Below, one piece after another: positions 7,948-18,019 of a DNA stretch of 64,000 nt. The stretch comes from CAVOJY01 sp963696405. Lineage in GTDB: Bacteria > Chloroflexota > Limnocylindria > Limnocylindrales > CSP1-4. The notes under the pieces were generated by a model. It ran no database searches. It was given only the letters and a program-made list of their open reading frames with translations, and was not told where the DNA came from. Every line of letters begins with the position of its first letter. Within the stretch, counting starts at the first letter, position 1. Position numbers and translations under genes: made by a program. The stretch covers positions 24,311 through 88,310 of the forward strand of contig CAVOJY010000008.1 of assembly GCA_963696405.1 (NCBI GenBank), read 5' to 3'.

Positions 7948-8367
7948 ATGGCTTCAGGTGACACGGAAGGAACCGGCACGCGCGAGCAGCCGTGGCAGCT
8001 GACGACCCCGAGCGGGTCGTCCACGTACCAGATGTACCGCGACGAGGCGACCGATCCGCCGGCGCTGGTCTGCCAGGTGGGAACGACGCAGCTTCGGTAT
8101 CACCTGCGCTGTATCGAGGACCTCCACGCCATGCTGAAGACGCACGGGGACTGGATGCCGCTCGGCAGCGCCGATGAGCAGAAGCCGGCCGCAGAGGGCA
8201 CCGTCGAGGCCTGGGCCCGCTCAGCGGACAACCCGGTCGGGGGATGGTACGGACTCAAGAAGGGCCTGCGCGGTCGCTTCGGGATGTACGTCCCGCCGCT
8301 GCTCGAGGCGCTCGGCCTCGCCGAGGTCGAGCACAACCCAAAGAACAACCGCATGCGGGCGCTCTAG
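7948..8367 (+). CDS. Conserved hypothetical protein, 139 residues
   Basis: Starts at the ATG at 7948 after a purine-rich GGGAGAACGAAGG. The protein is soluble and has no signal or membrane segment. The C-terminal half (NPVGGWYGLKKGLRGRFGMYVPPLLEALGLAEVEH) looks conserved and compact; the N-terminal 25 residues are low complexity. It resembles small actinobacterial/Chloroflexota proteins of unknown function, but I cannot name the family with certainty. It stands alone between the SRPBCC remnant and the AAA ATPase, 44 bases before the iteron repeats. Confidence 0.75.
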   Translation: MASGDTEGTGTREQPWQLTTPSGSSTYQMYRDEATDPPALVCQVGTTQLRYHLRCIEDLHAMLKTHGDWMPLGSADEQKPAAEGTVEAWARSADNPVGGWYGLKKGLRGRFGMYVPPLLEALGLAEVEHNPKNNRMRAL

Positions 8368-8411
8368 ACCCGGCACGTTCGGACGCGCATCGACGACGTG
8401 AGCGGGAACGG

Positions 8412-8453
8412 CGCATAGTGCCCCACGCATAGTGCGCCACGCACATTGCGTCA
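8412..8453. repeat. Three tandem 14-bp iterons upstream of the AAA ATPase
   Basis: CGCATAGTGCCCCA (8412), CGCATAGTGCGCCA (8426) and CGCACATTGCGTCA (8440) follow each other without spacers, then CGC. The array ends six bases before the -10-like TAGGAT and 17 bases before the GTG start of the ATPase gene, so it is placed like an operator for a repeat-binding regulator. Confidence 0.75.
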
Positions 8454-8458
8454 CGCGC

Positions 8459-8464
8459 TAGGAT
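8459..8464 (+). promoter_or_regulatory. -10-like hexamer for a leaderless start
   Basis: TAGGAT ends six bases before the GTG at 8471, and there is no Shine-Dalgarno sequence. It lies directly downstream of the iteron array, so a protein on the iterons would cover the -35 region. Confidence 0.5.
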
Positions 8465-8470
8465 GGTGTC

Positions 8471-9631
8471 GTGAACAACCCCTTCCACGCGGGTAGTCCC
8501 GTCACGGGCGAGGCCTTCGGGGACCGCAAGACCGAGACCGGCTTCCTCGTATCGCGGATGCTCCGGGGGCAGAACGTCTTCCTCATGTCGCCCAGGCGAT
8601 ACGGAAAGACGTCGCTCCTGCTTCGGGCCGTCTCGGATGCCCGTCGGCAGGGTGCCCGAGTGGGCATGGCCAACCTGTTCTACGCGAGCGACCGGCGCGA
8701 GGTCGCGGAGCACCTGACACGGGCGGTCATCGATGGCGCGCTCGGCTGGCTGGTGGGAACGGCCGAGCAGATCGGCGAGCGGCTGCGCCGCATCCCGTGG
8801 GTGACCCCGGTTCTCGAGCGTGATGGGTGGCAGGTCGCGCTTGCACTGAGCGGCCGCGACCCGTCCTTTCTCGATGCGATCCGTCGCCCGGTGGAGTTGC
8901 TGGCGGATTCGGCGCGGGACGGTCACCCCGTCTGTCTCGTTGTCGACGAGTTCCAGCAGGTGGCCGAGATCGATGCCGCGCTTCCCGGGGTCTGGAAGGC
9001 AATCGCGGACGACCTCCCCCAGGTCAGCCTCGTCCTCTGCGGGTCCCGTCGACACGTCATGACCCGGTTGTTCACAGGAGCAGGGGCCCCGCTGCAGCAC
9101 ATCGCCGAGCCGCTCTCGCTCGAGGTGATCCCCCGGGCCGAGATGGTCGACTTCGTGCGGGCGAGATCGGCAGCTGCCGGACGCGAGATGGACTCCGACG
9201 CCGCGATCCTTCTCTACGAGCTCATGCGCGGCATCCCCCATTTCGTCCAGCTCCTGGCGGCGTCGGCATTCGACGAAGGTGAGGGACCGATCGACGACGA
9301 GTGCGTGAAGCGCGGGCTCGTGGCTCTCCTGCTGCGTCAGCGCGGCGAGCTCGCGCTGCGATACGAGGGGTTGGCCTCCGGGCAGCGCCGGCTTCTCCGC
9401 GCCCTCGCCAGGGAGCCTGTCCGCGAGCTGACCGGGCACCAGTTCCTTGAACGGGCCGGCATGCCCGCATCGAGCGTGCGAAGGGCGCGATCGGCGCTCG
9501 GCGAATCCGAGGTCATCACCTACGACGAGCGGGTTGGGTGGTGCGTCGCCGACCCGGTTCTTGAGCGGTGGCTGAGGCACGCGGTCGAGCTTGATCTCGG
9601 CGAGCCGCTCTCACCGGCCTCCATCACCTGA
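8471..9631 (+). CDS. Archaeal-ATPase-type (STAND/AAA) P-loop ATPase
   Basis: 386 residues from the GTG at 8471. Walker A is SPRRYGKTSLL (about residues 40-50), the form typical of the ATPase_2/archaeal ATPase family, and Walker B is VCLVVDEFQQV near residue 160. A sensor follows (LVLCGSRRHVM). The C-terminal region (GQRRLLRALAREPVRELTGHQFLERAGMPASSVRRARSAL) is a winged-helix, as usual for these proteins. They act as nucleotide-dependent switches, often in mobile or defence contexts; the partner here is unknown. The stop (9629-9631) is two bases before the next ATG, so the aminotransferase is probably co-transcribed. The iterons upstream suggest autoregulation. Confidence 0.85.
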   Translation: MNNPFHAGSPVTGEAFGDRKTETGFLVSRMLRGQNVFLMSPRRYGKTSLLLRAVSDARRQGARVGMANLFYASDRREVAEHLTRAVIDGALGWLVGTAEQIGERLRRIPWVTPVLERDGWQVALALSGRDPSFLDAIRRPVELLADSARDGHPVCLVVDEFQQVAEIDAALPGVWKAIADDLPQVSLVLCGSRRHVMTRLFTGAGAPLQHIAEPLSLEVIPRAEMVDFVRARSAAAGREMDSDAAILLYELMRGIPHFVQLLAASAFDEGEGPIDDECVKRGLVALLLRQRGELALRYEGLASGQRRLLRALAREPVRELTGHQFLERAGMPASSVRRARSALGESEVITYDERVGWCVADPVLERWLRHAVELDLGEPLSPASIT

Positions 9632-9632
9632 G

Positions 9633-10754
9633 ATGCGCTACCGGCGGATGCCCATCGAGATCGAGTCGCCCGAGAACCTGGGGTACGGGCGCATCCGGTA
9701 CAACCTGACCGAGAGTTCCATGGCGGACGAGCCGCTGCGGCCGCTGCTGGAAGAGGCCTCCGCCGAGCTTGACCGCGCCGCCCTCGAGTACACGAACCAC
9801 ATGGGGAACGCTGAGCTCCGCGCGCTCATCGCCGCGGACACGCCGGGCGCCACTCCGGACGACGTCCTCCTCACCTCCGGTGCCGCCAGCGCACTCTTCA
9901 TCGTCGCCACCTCGCTCCTCGAGCCCGGCGACCACCTGGTCGTGGCCCGGCCCAACTACGGCAGCAACATCGAGACGCCCCGCGCCATCGGCTGCGACAT
10001 CGCCTGCCTGGACCTGGCCTTCGAGGACGGGTACCGGGTGGACCCGGAGCGCATCGCGGCCCTCATGACGCCACAAACCAGGCTCGTCAGCCTCACCTGC
10101 CCGCACAACCCGACCGGGGCCATGATGGACGAGGCCACGCTGCGGCGGATCGTGGCCCTGGTGGAGGAGCGGGGCGCGCGGCTCCTCCTCGACGAGACCT
10201 ACCGCGACATGACCTACGGCCAGCCCCTTCCCGTGGCGGCCGGCATGGGCCCGCGGGCCATCAGCGTCAGTTCCCTCTCGAAGACCTACGGCATGCCCGG
10301 GCTGCGAACCGGCTGGATCGTCTGCCGCGACCGCGACCTGATGGAGACCTTCCTGGCCGCCAAGGAACAGATCTCGCTCGCCGACTCGGTGGTGGACCAG
10401 GCGCTCGCCCTTGCTGCCTACCGCCGGCGCCGGGAGCGTCTCGCCGCGGTGCGGGCCTCGATCGCCCACCGGGTCGCCATCGTGCGGGAGTGGGTGGCGG
10501 GCCAGGGCGAGCTGGAGTGGGTGGAGCCCGGGGGCGGGGTGGTCTGCTTCCCGCGGATTCGCCCCGATATCGAGGTGGACGTGGACCGCTTCTACCGGAT
10601 CCTCAACGAGGAGTACGGTACGTACGTGGGTCCGGGGCACTGGTTCGAGCAGCCCAGGCGGCACATGCGAATCGGGTTTGGCTGGCCGTCTGAGGACGAC
10701 CTGCGCGAGGGCCTGGCGAACGTCGGCCGGGCGATCCGGGAGGCACGGGCATGA
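9633..10754 (+). CDS. Class I/II PLP-dependent aminotransferase
   Basis: 373 residues from the ATG at 9633; the ATG at 9648 is an alternative. Fold-type I features in order: TSGAASALF (phosphate cup), NYGSN, CPHNPTG with the conserved Asn, DETYRDMTYG with the pyridine-binding Asp, and SSLSKTYGMPGLRTGW with Lys217 as the Schiff-base lysine. GHWFEQPRRHMRIGFGW supplies the substrate carboxylate-binding Arg. Related proteins are annotated as aspartate- or capreomycidine-type aminotransferases, and the substrate is not evident. The end overlaps the start of the next gene by four bases (ATGA). Confidence 0.88.
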   Translation: MRYRRMPIEIESPENLGYGRIRYNLTESSMADEPLRPLLEEASAELDRAALEYTNHMGNAELRALIAADTPGATPDDVLLTSGAASALFIVATSLLEPGDHLVVARPNYGSNIETPRAIGCDIACLDLAFEDGYRVDPERIAALMTPQTRLVSLTCPHNPTGAMMDEATLRRIVALVEERGARLLLDETYRDMTYGQPLPVAAGMGPRAISVSSLSKTYGMPGLRTGWIVCRDRDLMETFLAAKEQISLADSVVDQALALAAYRRRRERLAAVRASIAHRVAIVREWVAGQGELEWVEPGGGVVCFPRIRPDIEVDVDRFYRILNEEYGTYVGPGHWFEQPRRHMRIGFGWPSEDDLREGLANVGRAIREARA

Positions 10755-11752
10755 ACGGCGATTCCTCGCGGAGCCCACCCGGCGCTCGTCGCCCTCCTCT
10801 GCGGCGCCCTCGTCGCGACGGCCACGGTGGTCGCCGGCTGCACGCGAGCCTCGACCGAACTCCGCCCGCGCCGAGGAAACGATCGTCCGCTCGGTGGATT
10901 TGGCGATCTGGTCGATGTCGCCGCAGATCGAGGTCGAGACGTTCAACGGCAACGTCACCATCACGGCCGGGACGTCGCCGTCGGCCGAGGTGACGGTAGT
11001 GAAGCGGGCGAACGCGCCCACCAAGGACGAGGCGAACGCCCTTCTCGGCGAGATCGACGTCGCCGTCGAGGACCAGGGATCGGCTCGCGTGCTCGTGCGC
11101 GCGACGCCGTGGGACCGAGCCCGCCGGCGGGGCCACGAGCGGCGCCGACGTGACCATCACGGTCCCCGGCCATTCGGCCGTGAGCGTGCAGACGACGAAC
11201 GGGACCGTGCGGGTCGAGGGGCTGGTCGGGCCCGTGGCCGTGCGATCCACCAACGGGAGCGTGACCGTGGCCGCGGGAGGCACGGACACCGAGGTCTACG
11301 GCGCCGACATCCAGACATCCAACGCAGATGTCACCGTGACCGGCCCCGCTCGCGACGTGAAGGCGACCACGTCGAACGCCCGCATCCGCATCGAGGGGGC
11401 GCGGGGTTCGGTCGACGTCGAGACCAGCAACGGGCCCATCACCATCGACGCGAGCGATGCGGTCGTCACGGCGCGCACGACGAACGCCTACGTCACGTTC
11501 GCCGGGTCGCTCGCCGCGGGTGACCACCGGCTCGAGACATCCAACGGGACAGTCACTCTGAATCTTCCACCGGCCGCCTCCTTCCATCTGTCGGCGAAGA
11601 CGAGCGGCGGCGGAGTGCTCTCGCAGTTCCCGCTCACCCCGACGCCGCCCGCGAACGCAACCGCGGTAGACGCGACCGCCGGTGACGATCCCCGGGCCGC
11701 CCTCACGATCGTGACGTCGAACGGCGACGTGAAGCTCCAGAAGGCGAAGTAG
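10751..11752 (+). pseudogene. DUF4097-type beta-repeat lipoprotein, three +1 frameshifts
   Basis: Three frame changes are needed (extra base near 10778, 10860 and 11116) to read one 332-residue protein. The first piece is a lipoprotein signal with lipobox VVAGC (Cys at 10839). Then come SARAEETIVRSVDLAIW and IEVETFNGNVTITAG, and finally a long run of VTVQTTNGTVRVEGLVG-like strands (QTSNADVTVTG, TTSNARIRIEG, ETSNGPITID). These are the repeated beta-helix rungs of DUF4097 putative adhesin domains. Between the lesions the amino-acid sequence is well preserved, which is unusual for an old pseudogene. The product would be exported and membrane-anchored. Confidence 0.75.
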
Positions 11753-12566
11753 GCGCCGCGCAGTCGCTCAGCCTTCGGTCGCTCTACCGTCGGCCTCCTG
11801 CCGGCGGCCCCTGCCGGCGGCCTTTCTGCCACCGCGCCATCCCGCGAGCAGTACGCGACCGACCAGGCGGCGTGAATGACGGCGCGAGGGACCGACCGCT
11901 GCTGATCCTCCCTGCACGAGCGTGAGCCGGGACAAGCGAGCTGCCGGTCCGGGCGGCGGGCCGTCGGCTCGTCATCCACGGGTTGCTTAGTGCTCACGCC
12001 CTGGCGCAATGGCAGAACCCCCGGCTCGGCGACCCACGCGGCCCGACTATCCTCTCGGCCCGGCTCGACGACCCTGCCAGGCGCGAACCGGCGTAGCGCT
12101 GGCCGGTGCTGCTATGGCCACCGGGGTCGGCGGCGGCGGGGATCATGCCGGTCCACGCACGCGGCGGGTCGCTTCGGGCATCGCGCGCCGCGGCCGATCC
12201 CCGACCGCGGCCCTGTTGGCCGCGCCGAGACCGGCCAACGCTACGGGGATTTGCGAATGGCAAGGTGGCTGGCCGGGTTGGCCGCGGGGGGAGCCCCGCC
12301 CGCTGGCGCAGCGGCCGACCACGGCCGCGGGAGGACCGGAGCTGCGTCCCCGCGGCGCCCAGCCGGTACCGCGGACCCCCTCGATCTCCTCCTCGTCGGC
12401 GATCGCGTGTCCCGTGCTCCGCAGTGGTTCGGGCTCTCCGTGATGTCGGTCAGGACGATCTCGCGTTGCGGTACGATGCCACCGGCTCGGCGGACGACAG
12501 CCATCCGATCCCCTTAGGCCCTGCCCGGGTTCCTGTGCCGGACGAGCCAGCAACGGAGGACGCACC
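11753..12566. other. Intergenic region, no gene seen
   Basis: About 0.8 kb without a convincing frame on either strand. It contains a CTGCCGGCGGCC repeat near 11808-11822 and a segment (12235-12254) that matches 50579-50598 at 18 of 20 bases. GGTACGAT at 12471-12478, 90 bases before the transketolase-like start, could serve as a -10. The start itself has GGAGG five to six bases upstream. Confidence 0.5.
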
Positions 12567-14941
12567 GTGGAGACGACGAAGCTCGCGCCCGTGGACCGGC
12601 TGTACGCCGAGTCCGAGGCAGCGTTCGAGCACTGGGAGGTCATCAAGGACCTGGTCGACGAGATGATCGACCTGACCCTGAACTACCGGCAGAGCGGCCA
12701 CCCGGGCGGCTCCCGCTCGAAGGTGCACCTCCTGCTCAGCACCCTGCTGTCGGGCGCGATGAACTGGGACATCCGCCAGCCGTGGCGCCGCTTCCAGGAC
12801 CGCTTCGTGCTCTCCGCGGGCCACACCGTCCCGCTCGTCTACGCCACCCTCGCGGTGCTCAACGAGACGCTCCGCGTGCGCGAGGAGTGCGACGGCGAGA
12901 AGAGTCGCTTCGGCTTCCCGGACGGCGGCCGATGGGCGCTGACCTGGGAGCAGCTCCCCGGCCTTCGACACCGGGGCGGGCTGCCGGGACACGCCGAGAT
13001 GGCCGGGCGGTCCCTCTTCCTCAAGTTCAACACGGGCCCCTCGGGCCACGGCATGCCCCCGGCCGCCGGCGAGGCCCTCGCGCTCAAGATGGCAGGCGCG
13101 GAGAACGTCAAGGTCTTCGCCATCGAAGGTGAGGGCGGCCTCACGCCGGGCGGCTCGGCCGAAACACGCAACAACGCGTGGGGTATGGGGCTCTCCAACC
13201 TCGTCTTCCTCATCGACTGGAACGATTTCGGCATCGACGACACGCCGATCTCCGCGGTGGTTCCCGGCACGCCCGAGACGTGGTTCGCGTCGTACGGCTG
13301 GAAGGTCAACGGCACCCTCGAGGGCATGGAGTGGGGACCCGTCACCCGGGCCGTGCTCGAGGCCGCCCGCGGCGAGAACCCGGACCGCGTTCCCTGCGCG
13401 GCATGGGTCAAGACCCGCAAGGGCCGCAACTACGGCAAGGTCGACAACAAGTCCCACGGCGTCCCGCACGCCATGAACGTCCCGGAGTTCTGGGCCGTCC
13501 GCAAGGAGTTCATGGCCAGGTACGGGGTGACGTACGAGGGGGTCGATCAGCCGGCCCCGGCAGACCCGGCCGAGGTGCGGAAGCAGGCCGAGGCCAACCT
13601 CCGCATCGCCATCTCCGTCCTGCGGGCTCGCATGGACACCACCGTCGCGATCTCGGACCGCCTCCTGGAGCTCGCCTCCCGGGTGCCCGAGGAGATCGCG
13701 ACGTTCAACCTCGGTGGCAAGGGCGCGGCGATCTTCGACGACAAGCGCTTCTGGGACTACCGGAACTACCCGAGCCGAGATGTACAAGAAGCCCGGCGAG
13801 AAGCAGCCGAACCGCGCCGCCCTCGGCTGCGTGGGGCTCCTGGGTCAACGCGATCGCGAAGCGTGACTACGGCCGGCCACTCTTCATTGCAGCCTCGGCC
13901 GACCTCGCGGAGTCCACGAACCTGGCCGGGTTTGCCAAGCCGTGGGAGGACCTCCCCGGCTTCGGCTGGTACAACCGCGACTCGAACACGACCGGGGCGC
14001 TGCTGCCGACCGAGATCACCGAATTCACCAACGCCGGGATGCTCGCCGGCATGGCCAGCGTGAACCTCGCGGAGGACCCGTTCCACGCGTTCAACGGCTA
14101 CTACGGAGCGTGCTCGACCTACGGTTCGTTCGCATACCTCAAGTACGGACCCCTGCGCCTGTTCAGCCAGCTCGCCCAGGACTGCGACCTCAAGGTCGGC
14201 AAGATCCTGTGGGTGGCCGGGCACTCCGGGCCGGAGACGGCCGACGACTCCCGCACGCACTTCGGCATCTTCGAGACGGCCGTGACCACGCTGTTCCCGG
14301 AGGGAGCGGTCATCGACCTCCACCCGTGGGAGTACAACGAGGTGCCGGTCGTCCTCGGGGCGGCCTTCCAGCAGAAGGCGCCGATCGTGGCCCTCCACCT
14401 CACCCGCCCGCCGACCGAGTTGCCCGACCGCGAGGCACTCGGCATGGCGTCGCATCTCGAGGCGGCAAAGGGCGCCTACCTCATCCGCGGGTTCACGCCA
14501 GGCAAGCCGGCCATGGGCACGATCTTCGTCCAGGGGACGACCTCCACCGCCAACGTCGTCAAGCTCCTTCCCGAGATCGAGAAGGCCGGGCTCAACGTGA
14601 AGATCGTGGCGACCATCAGCCCGCAGCTCTTCCGCCTGCAGCCGGCGAGCTACCAGGCGTCGATCATCTCCATGGCAGATCGCATGGACGGCATGGCGAT
14701 CACGAACCGGGCCTTCCGCCAGATGCGGGAGTGGGTGGACAGCCCGATCGCGGACGAGTACTCCCTCTCCGCCGACTGGGACAACCGGTGGCGGACCGGC
14801 GGCACGCTCGACGAGGTCATCGAGGAGGCCCACCTGACGACCAAGGACATTCTTGCCGCGATCGAGCGGTTCGTGCGCGAGCGCGACGACCGCATGCGGC
14901 GGCTGCGTGAGGCCGTGGAGTCCGCGGCCAAGCGCGGGTAA
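12567..14941 (+). pseudogene. Transketolase-like / E1-type thiamine-diphosphate enzyme, two +1 frameshifts
   Basis: Reads as one 790-residue protein if an extra base is ignored near 13776 and another near 13828, within 52 bases of each other. The N-terminal half has the ThDP-binding pattern SGHPGGSRSK...HTVPLVYATL and a GDG-like motif, EGEGGLTPGGSAETRNNA, ending in NLVFLIDWNDFGID. The C-terminal half has the pyrimidine domain (VNLAEDPFHAFNGYYGACSTYGSFAYLKYGPLRLF, HSGPETADDSRTHFGIFE) and a transketolase-C-type tail. The start is a GTG with GGAGG upstream. It would transfer two-carbon units or act as a 2-oxoacid/ketose E1; the block of E1 alpha/beta genes downstream supports a role in central carbon metabolism. 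The middle 18 codons between the lesions are conserved in the third frame. Confidence 0.8.
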
Positions 14942-15583
14942 CCGTCTGCGGGAGATCCCGCCCGGATAGGGCGCGTGCAAAGGACGCGCAGTGGCTGCAG
15001 CGTGCCCTGGCAAGTGCCCGCTCCCAACCGCGGCCGGGGTCTGTCCGTGGGGCGCGGCGGTCGGCAACCGTCCGCGCGTGCGGCCGGATCGACCCCGGCG
15101 GCTCCGCCGGACCTCCTGACACTCCGGCTCGGCGCCAGCGAGGATCTCGGAGGTCCCCACGGGGCGCCTCGGCGCGTCGTGACCGCCGGCAATGCTCGTC
15201 CTTTGCACACGGGGGCTGCCCAACGCCATGGTTGCCCAACGCCAGGGGCTGTCCACCGTGCGCGGGGCTGCCAACGATCGCGGGGCTGCCAACGATCGCG
15301 GCGGCCGCCGATGGCTGACGACGGGCGCCGAACGCCGCCCCGTGGCTATCCGTCGCTGCGCACCCAACCCATGGATCCGACGCCAGCCATCACCGTGTTC
15401 GGTCCCGCAGGCGGGGCCGGCGAGGTCACCCTGCCTGCGCGTCTCCCGGCACGTCCCTGCTACCATCAACTGCTGCAGCTCAGCACTGGTGTACCGGTCA
15501 CCCTTTGGCCGATCCGGCTGGAGAGCGAGCGGCGGGCGGACAGCATCACCAGGACACGGCGTCACCCTGGAGGGATCTCGACA
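14942..15583. other. Intergenic region with small repeats
   Basis: No gene is visible. An 18-bp unit, CGCGGGGCTGCCAACGAT, is tandemly duplicated at 15261-15278 and 15279-15296. GTGCAAAGGACG at 14975-14986 has a perfect inverted copy at 15197-15208. The last 17 bases contain GGAGGGA, the ribosome-binding site of the E1 alpha gene. Confidence 0.5.
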
Positions 15584-16544
15584 GTGGAACTCGACCGCGG
15601 ACTGTACCTCGAGATGTTCCGCCGGATGAACCGCATCCGGCTGTTCGAGCTGGCCGCGACCAACCTCTTCAAGCGGGGCCAGCTCAAGGGAGCCGTCCAC
15701 ACCTACATCGGCATGGAGGCCTCGGGCGTCGGCGTGTGCATGGCCCTCCGGGACGATGACCTCATCGCCGGGACGCACCGCAGTCACGGCCACAACATCG
15801 CCAAGAACGCCGACGTCAAGCTGATGATGGCCGAGATCATGGCCAAGGAGACCGGCTACTGCAAGGGACGGGGCGGCTCGATGCACATCGCCGCCTTCGA
15901 GACCGGGAAGCCTGGGCGCGCTCGCCGTCGTCGGGTCGGGCATCCCGCTCGCGGTGGGCGCGGCACTGGCGTTCAAGATGCGCGGCGAGGATCGCGTGGC
16001 GGCCCCCTTCACCGGCGACGCCGGCGCCAACACCGGGAACTGGCACGAGGGACTGAACATGGCCTCGGTCTGGGACCTGCCGGTGGTCTTCGTCCTCGAG
16101 AACAACCACTACGGCGTGTCGACCCGGATCGAGGAATCGACCAAGGTCGAGGATCTGTCGATCCGCGCCCAGGGCTATGGGATCCCGGGGATCCGGGTGG
16201 ACGGGTTCGATGTTCTGGCGGTCTACGAGGCAGCGACCGCCGCGGTGGCTCGTGCCCGCGCCGGCGAGGGTCCCACGCTCCTGGTCACCGAGTCCTATCG
16301 GTTCGACGGGCACTACGCCGGCGAACCCGAGGTCTACCGGGAACGGTCCGAGGTGCAGGAGTGGCGTCAGAACGACCCGATCCCCCGTTTCCGGGCCTAC
16401 CTGGAGGGGCAGGGCATCGCAACCGCCGCTGAGCTCGACGGGATTGTCGAGGGGGTCAAGCAGGAGATCGACGCCGCCGTCGAGTTCGCCAAGGCGAGCC
16501 CCGAGCCGGACCCGGCGACCAACATGGACTACATCTACGCGTAG
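15584..16544 (+). pseudogene. Pyruvate/2-oxoacid dehydrogenase E1 alpha subunit, one +1 frameshift
   Basis: 319 residues from the GTG at 15584 if one extra A near 15908 is ignored; this restores ETGSLGALAVVGSGIPLAVG. E1 alpha landmarks: HTYIGMEASGVGVCMAL, AGTHRSHGHNIAK, GRGGSMHIA, and the ThDP motif TGDAGANTGNWHEGLNMASVW...VLENNHYGVST. With the E1 beta gene 44 bases downstream it forms the alpha2beta2 decarboxylase that passes the acyl group to a lipoyl domain. The break falls in a strongly conserved stretch, so the product would be inactive unless the extra base is an error or is bypassed. Confidence 0.85.
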
Positions 16545-16588
16545 CGGCGCGACGACCCAAGCGCGACGACGAGACAGGACGATCTGCC

Positions 16589-17666
16589 ATGACTGCACCT
16601 GAACGAGACGCAACATCCCTCGGCGCCACCGCGCCGACCATGTCGCCCGACCTCATCCGCCAGGTCCCAGAGGGCGTCCCCGCCAAGCTGCTCTCCTACC
16701 AGGAGGCCATCCGCGAGGCGCTCCGCGAGGAAATGCGACGGGACGAGTCGGTGTTCCTCCTGGGCGAGGACATCGGCAAGCACGGCGGGGCGTTCGGGGT
16801 GACCCGCACGCTCTTCGACGAATTCGGGGCCGAGCGCGTCCGCAACACGCCCGATCTCCGAGAACACGATCGTCGGCGCGGCCACCGGTGCGGCCCTGGT
16901 GGGCATGCGCCCGGTGGCGGAGATCATGTTCGTGGACTTCTCGGGGCTGGCGATGGACCAGATCGCCACTCAGGCGGCGAAGCTGCGCTTCATGACCGGC
17001 GGGCAGTGCAGTGTGCCGTGGGTCCTGCGCATGCCCCAGGGGGGCGGCGCGGGCAAGAGCACGGCGGCGCAGCATTCCCAGAGCCTGGAAGTCTGGTTCG
17101 CCCACATCCCCGGCCTCAAGGTGGTCCTTCCCTCGACCCCGTACGACGCCAAGGGCTTGATGAAGGCCGCCATCCGTGACGACAACCCGGTCATCTTCCT
17201 CGAGCAGAAGGCCCTCTACGCGTTCAAGGGGCTCGTCCCCGACGAGGACTACGTTCTTCCCCTGAGCCGGTGCGACGTGAAGCGCACGGGCACCGACGTG
17301 ACCGTCGTCGCGTCGGGGTACATGGTGTGGCACGCGATGATCGCGGCGGAGACCCTGGCGTCCGAGGGGATCAGCGTCGAGGTCGTCGACGTCTGCACGG
17401 TCGCCCCGCTCGACGAGGAGACGATCGGAGCGTCGGCCCGGAAGACCGGGCGGGCGGTGGTCGTCGCCGAAGCGTGCCGCGACTACGGTCCGGCGAACGA
17501 GTGGGGCATGGTCGTCATCGAGCGCGCCTGGGACCAGTTGAAGGCCCCGGTGGTGCGCGTGACCGGCCGGCATTCGCCGATCCCGTTCGCCAACAGCATC
17601 GAGGCCGGCGTCTGGCCCGACTCGGACTCCATCATCGCTGCCATCCGCCAGGTGATGGGTCGCTAA
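16589..17666 (+). pseudogene. Pyruvate/2-oxoacid dehydrogenase E1 beta subunit, one +1 frameshift
   Basis: 358 residues from the ATG at 16589 if one extra G at 16853 is ignored. The break follows a proline codon CCC and restores RNTPISENTIVGAATGAALVGMRPVAEIMFVDF. Transketolase pyrimidine-binding landmarks are present (YQEAIREALREEM, LLGEDIGKHGGAFGVTRTLF), followed by MPQGGGAGKSTAAQHSQSLE, which contains the catalytic loop, and the transketolase-C domain (VVDVCTVAPLDEETI, RVTGRHSPIPF). The N-terminus has about 30 extra low-complexity residues. It is the partner of the upstream E1 alpha. Confidence 0.85.
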
Positions 17667-17737
17667 GATCGCCCGAATACCGATACTCGCAGCATTCCCA
17701 GCACGCGAGGCGCCCCGCGCCGAGGAGAACCGAAACC

Positions 17738-18019
17738 ATGGCCGAGGAAGTATTCGTTCCCAAGATGACGGACTTCATGGAAGAGGGCGTCATCCAGGCC
17801 TGGCTCGTCGAGGAAGGCGACCGTGTCGAGGAGGGCCAGCCCCTGCTCGAGCTGGAGACGGACAAGGCCGTCTCAGAACTGGAGTCGCCCGCGAGCGGCT
17901 ACCTGAAGGGGATCAGGCCGGGCGCCGTCCCAGGCGCAAAGATCCCCGTGGGCGAGACCATCGCCTACATCGTCGCGTCGATGGACGAGGCGGTCGACCC
18001 GCTGCCGCCGCTGGAGTAG
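17738..18019 (+). CDS. Standalone biotin/lipoyl-attachment protein (E2 lipoyl domain)
   Basis: 93 residues from the ATG at 17738. A complete lipoyl domain: MAEEVFVPKMTDFMEEGVI, the hairpin ELETDKAVSELES with Lys43 as the lipoylation site, and PVGETIAYI. It would carry acyl groups from the E1 pair 72 bases upstream. After the TAG stop the same frame continues for 34 more codons of Ala/Pro/Glu linker, so this is probably the front of what was once a full E2. No E1-binding domain, acyltransferase catalytic domain or E3 is visible nearby. A functional one-domain carrier remains possible. Confidence 0.85.
   Translation: MAEEVFVPKMTDFMEEGVIQAWLVEEGDRVEEGQPLLELETDKAVSELESPASGYLKGIRPGAVPGAKIPVGETIAYIVASMDEAVDPLPPLE

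Noticed and set aside
6162..8024. 620-codon minus-strand frame opposite the PEP-utilising enzyme
   Set aside because: Antisense shadow. The plus strand has a ribosome-binding site, correct domain order and the catalytic histidine.
8412..8453. CRISPR array
   Set aside because: Units are 14 bases, contiguous, with no spacers and no cas genes nearby.
14975..15208. 12-bp perfect inverted repeat spanning 234 bases as a possible MITE
   Set aside because: Arms of this length are expected by chance several times in a window of this size and composition. There is no target duplication or second copy.
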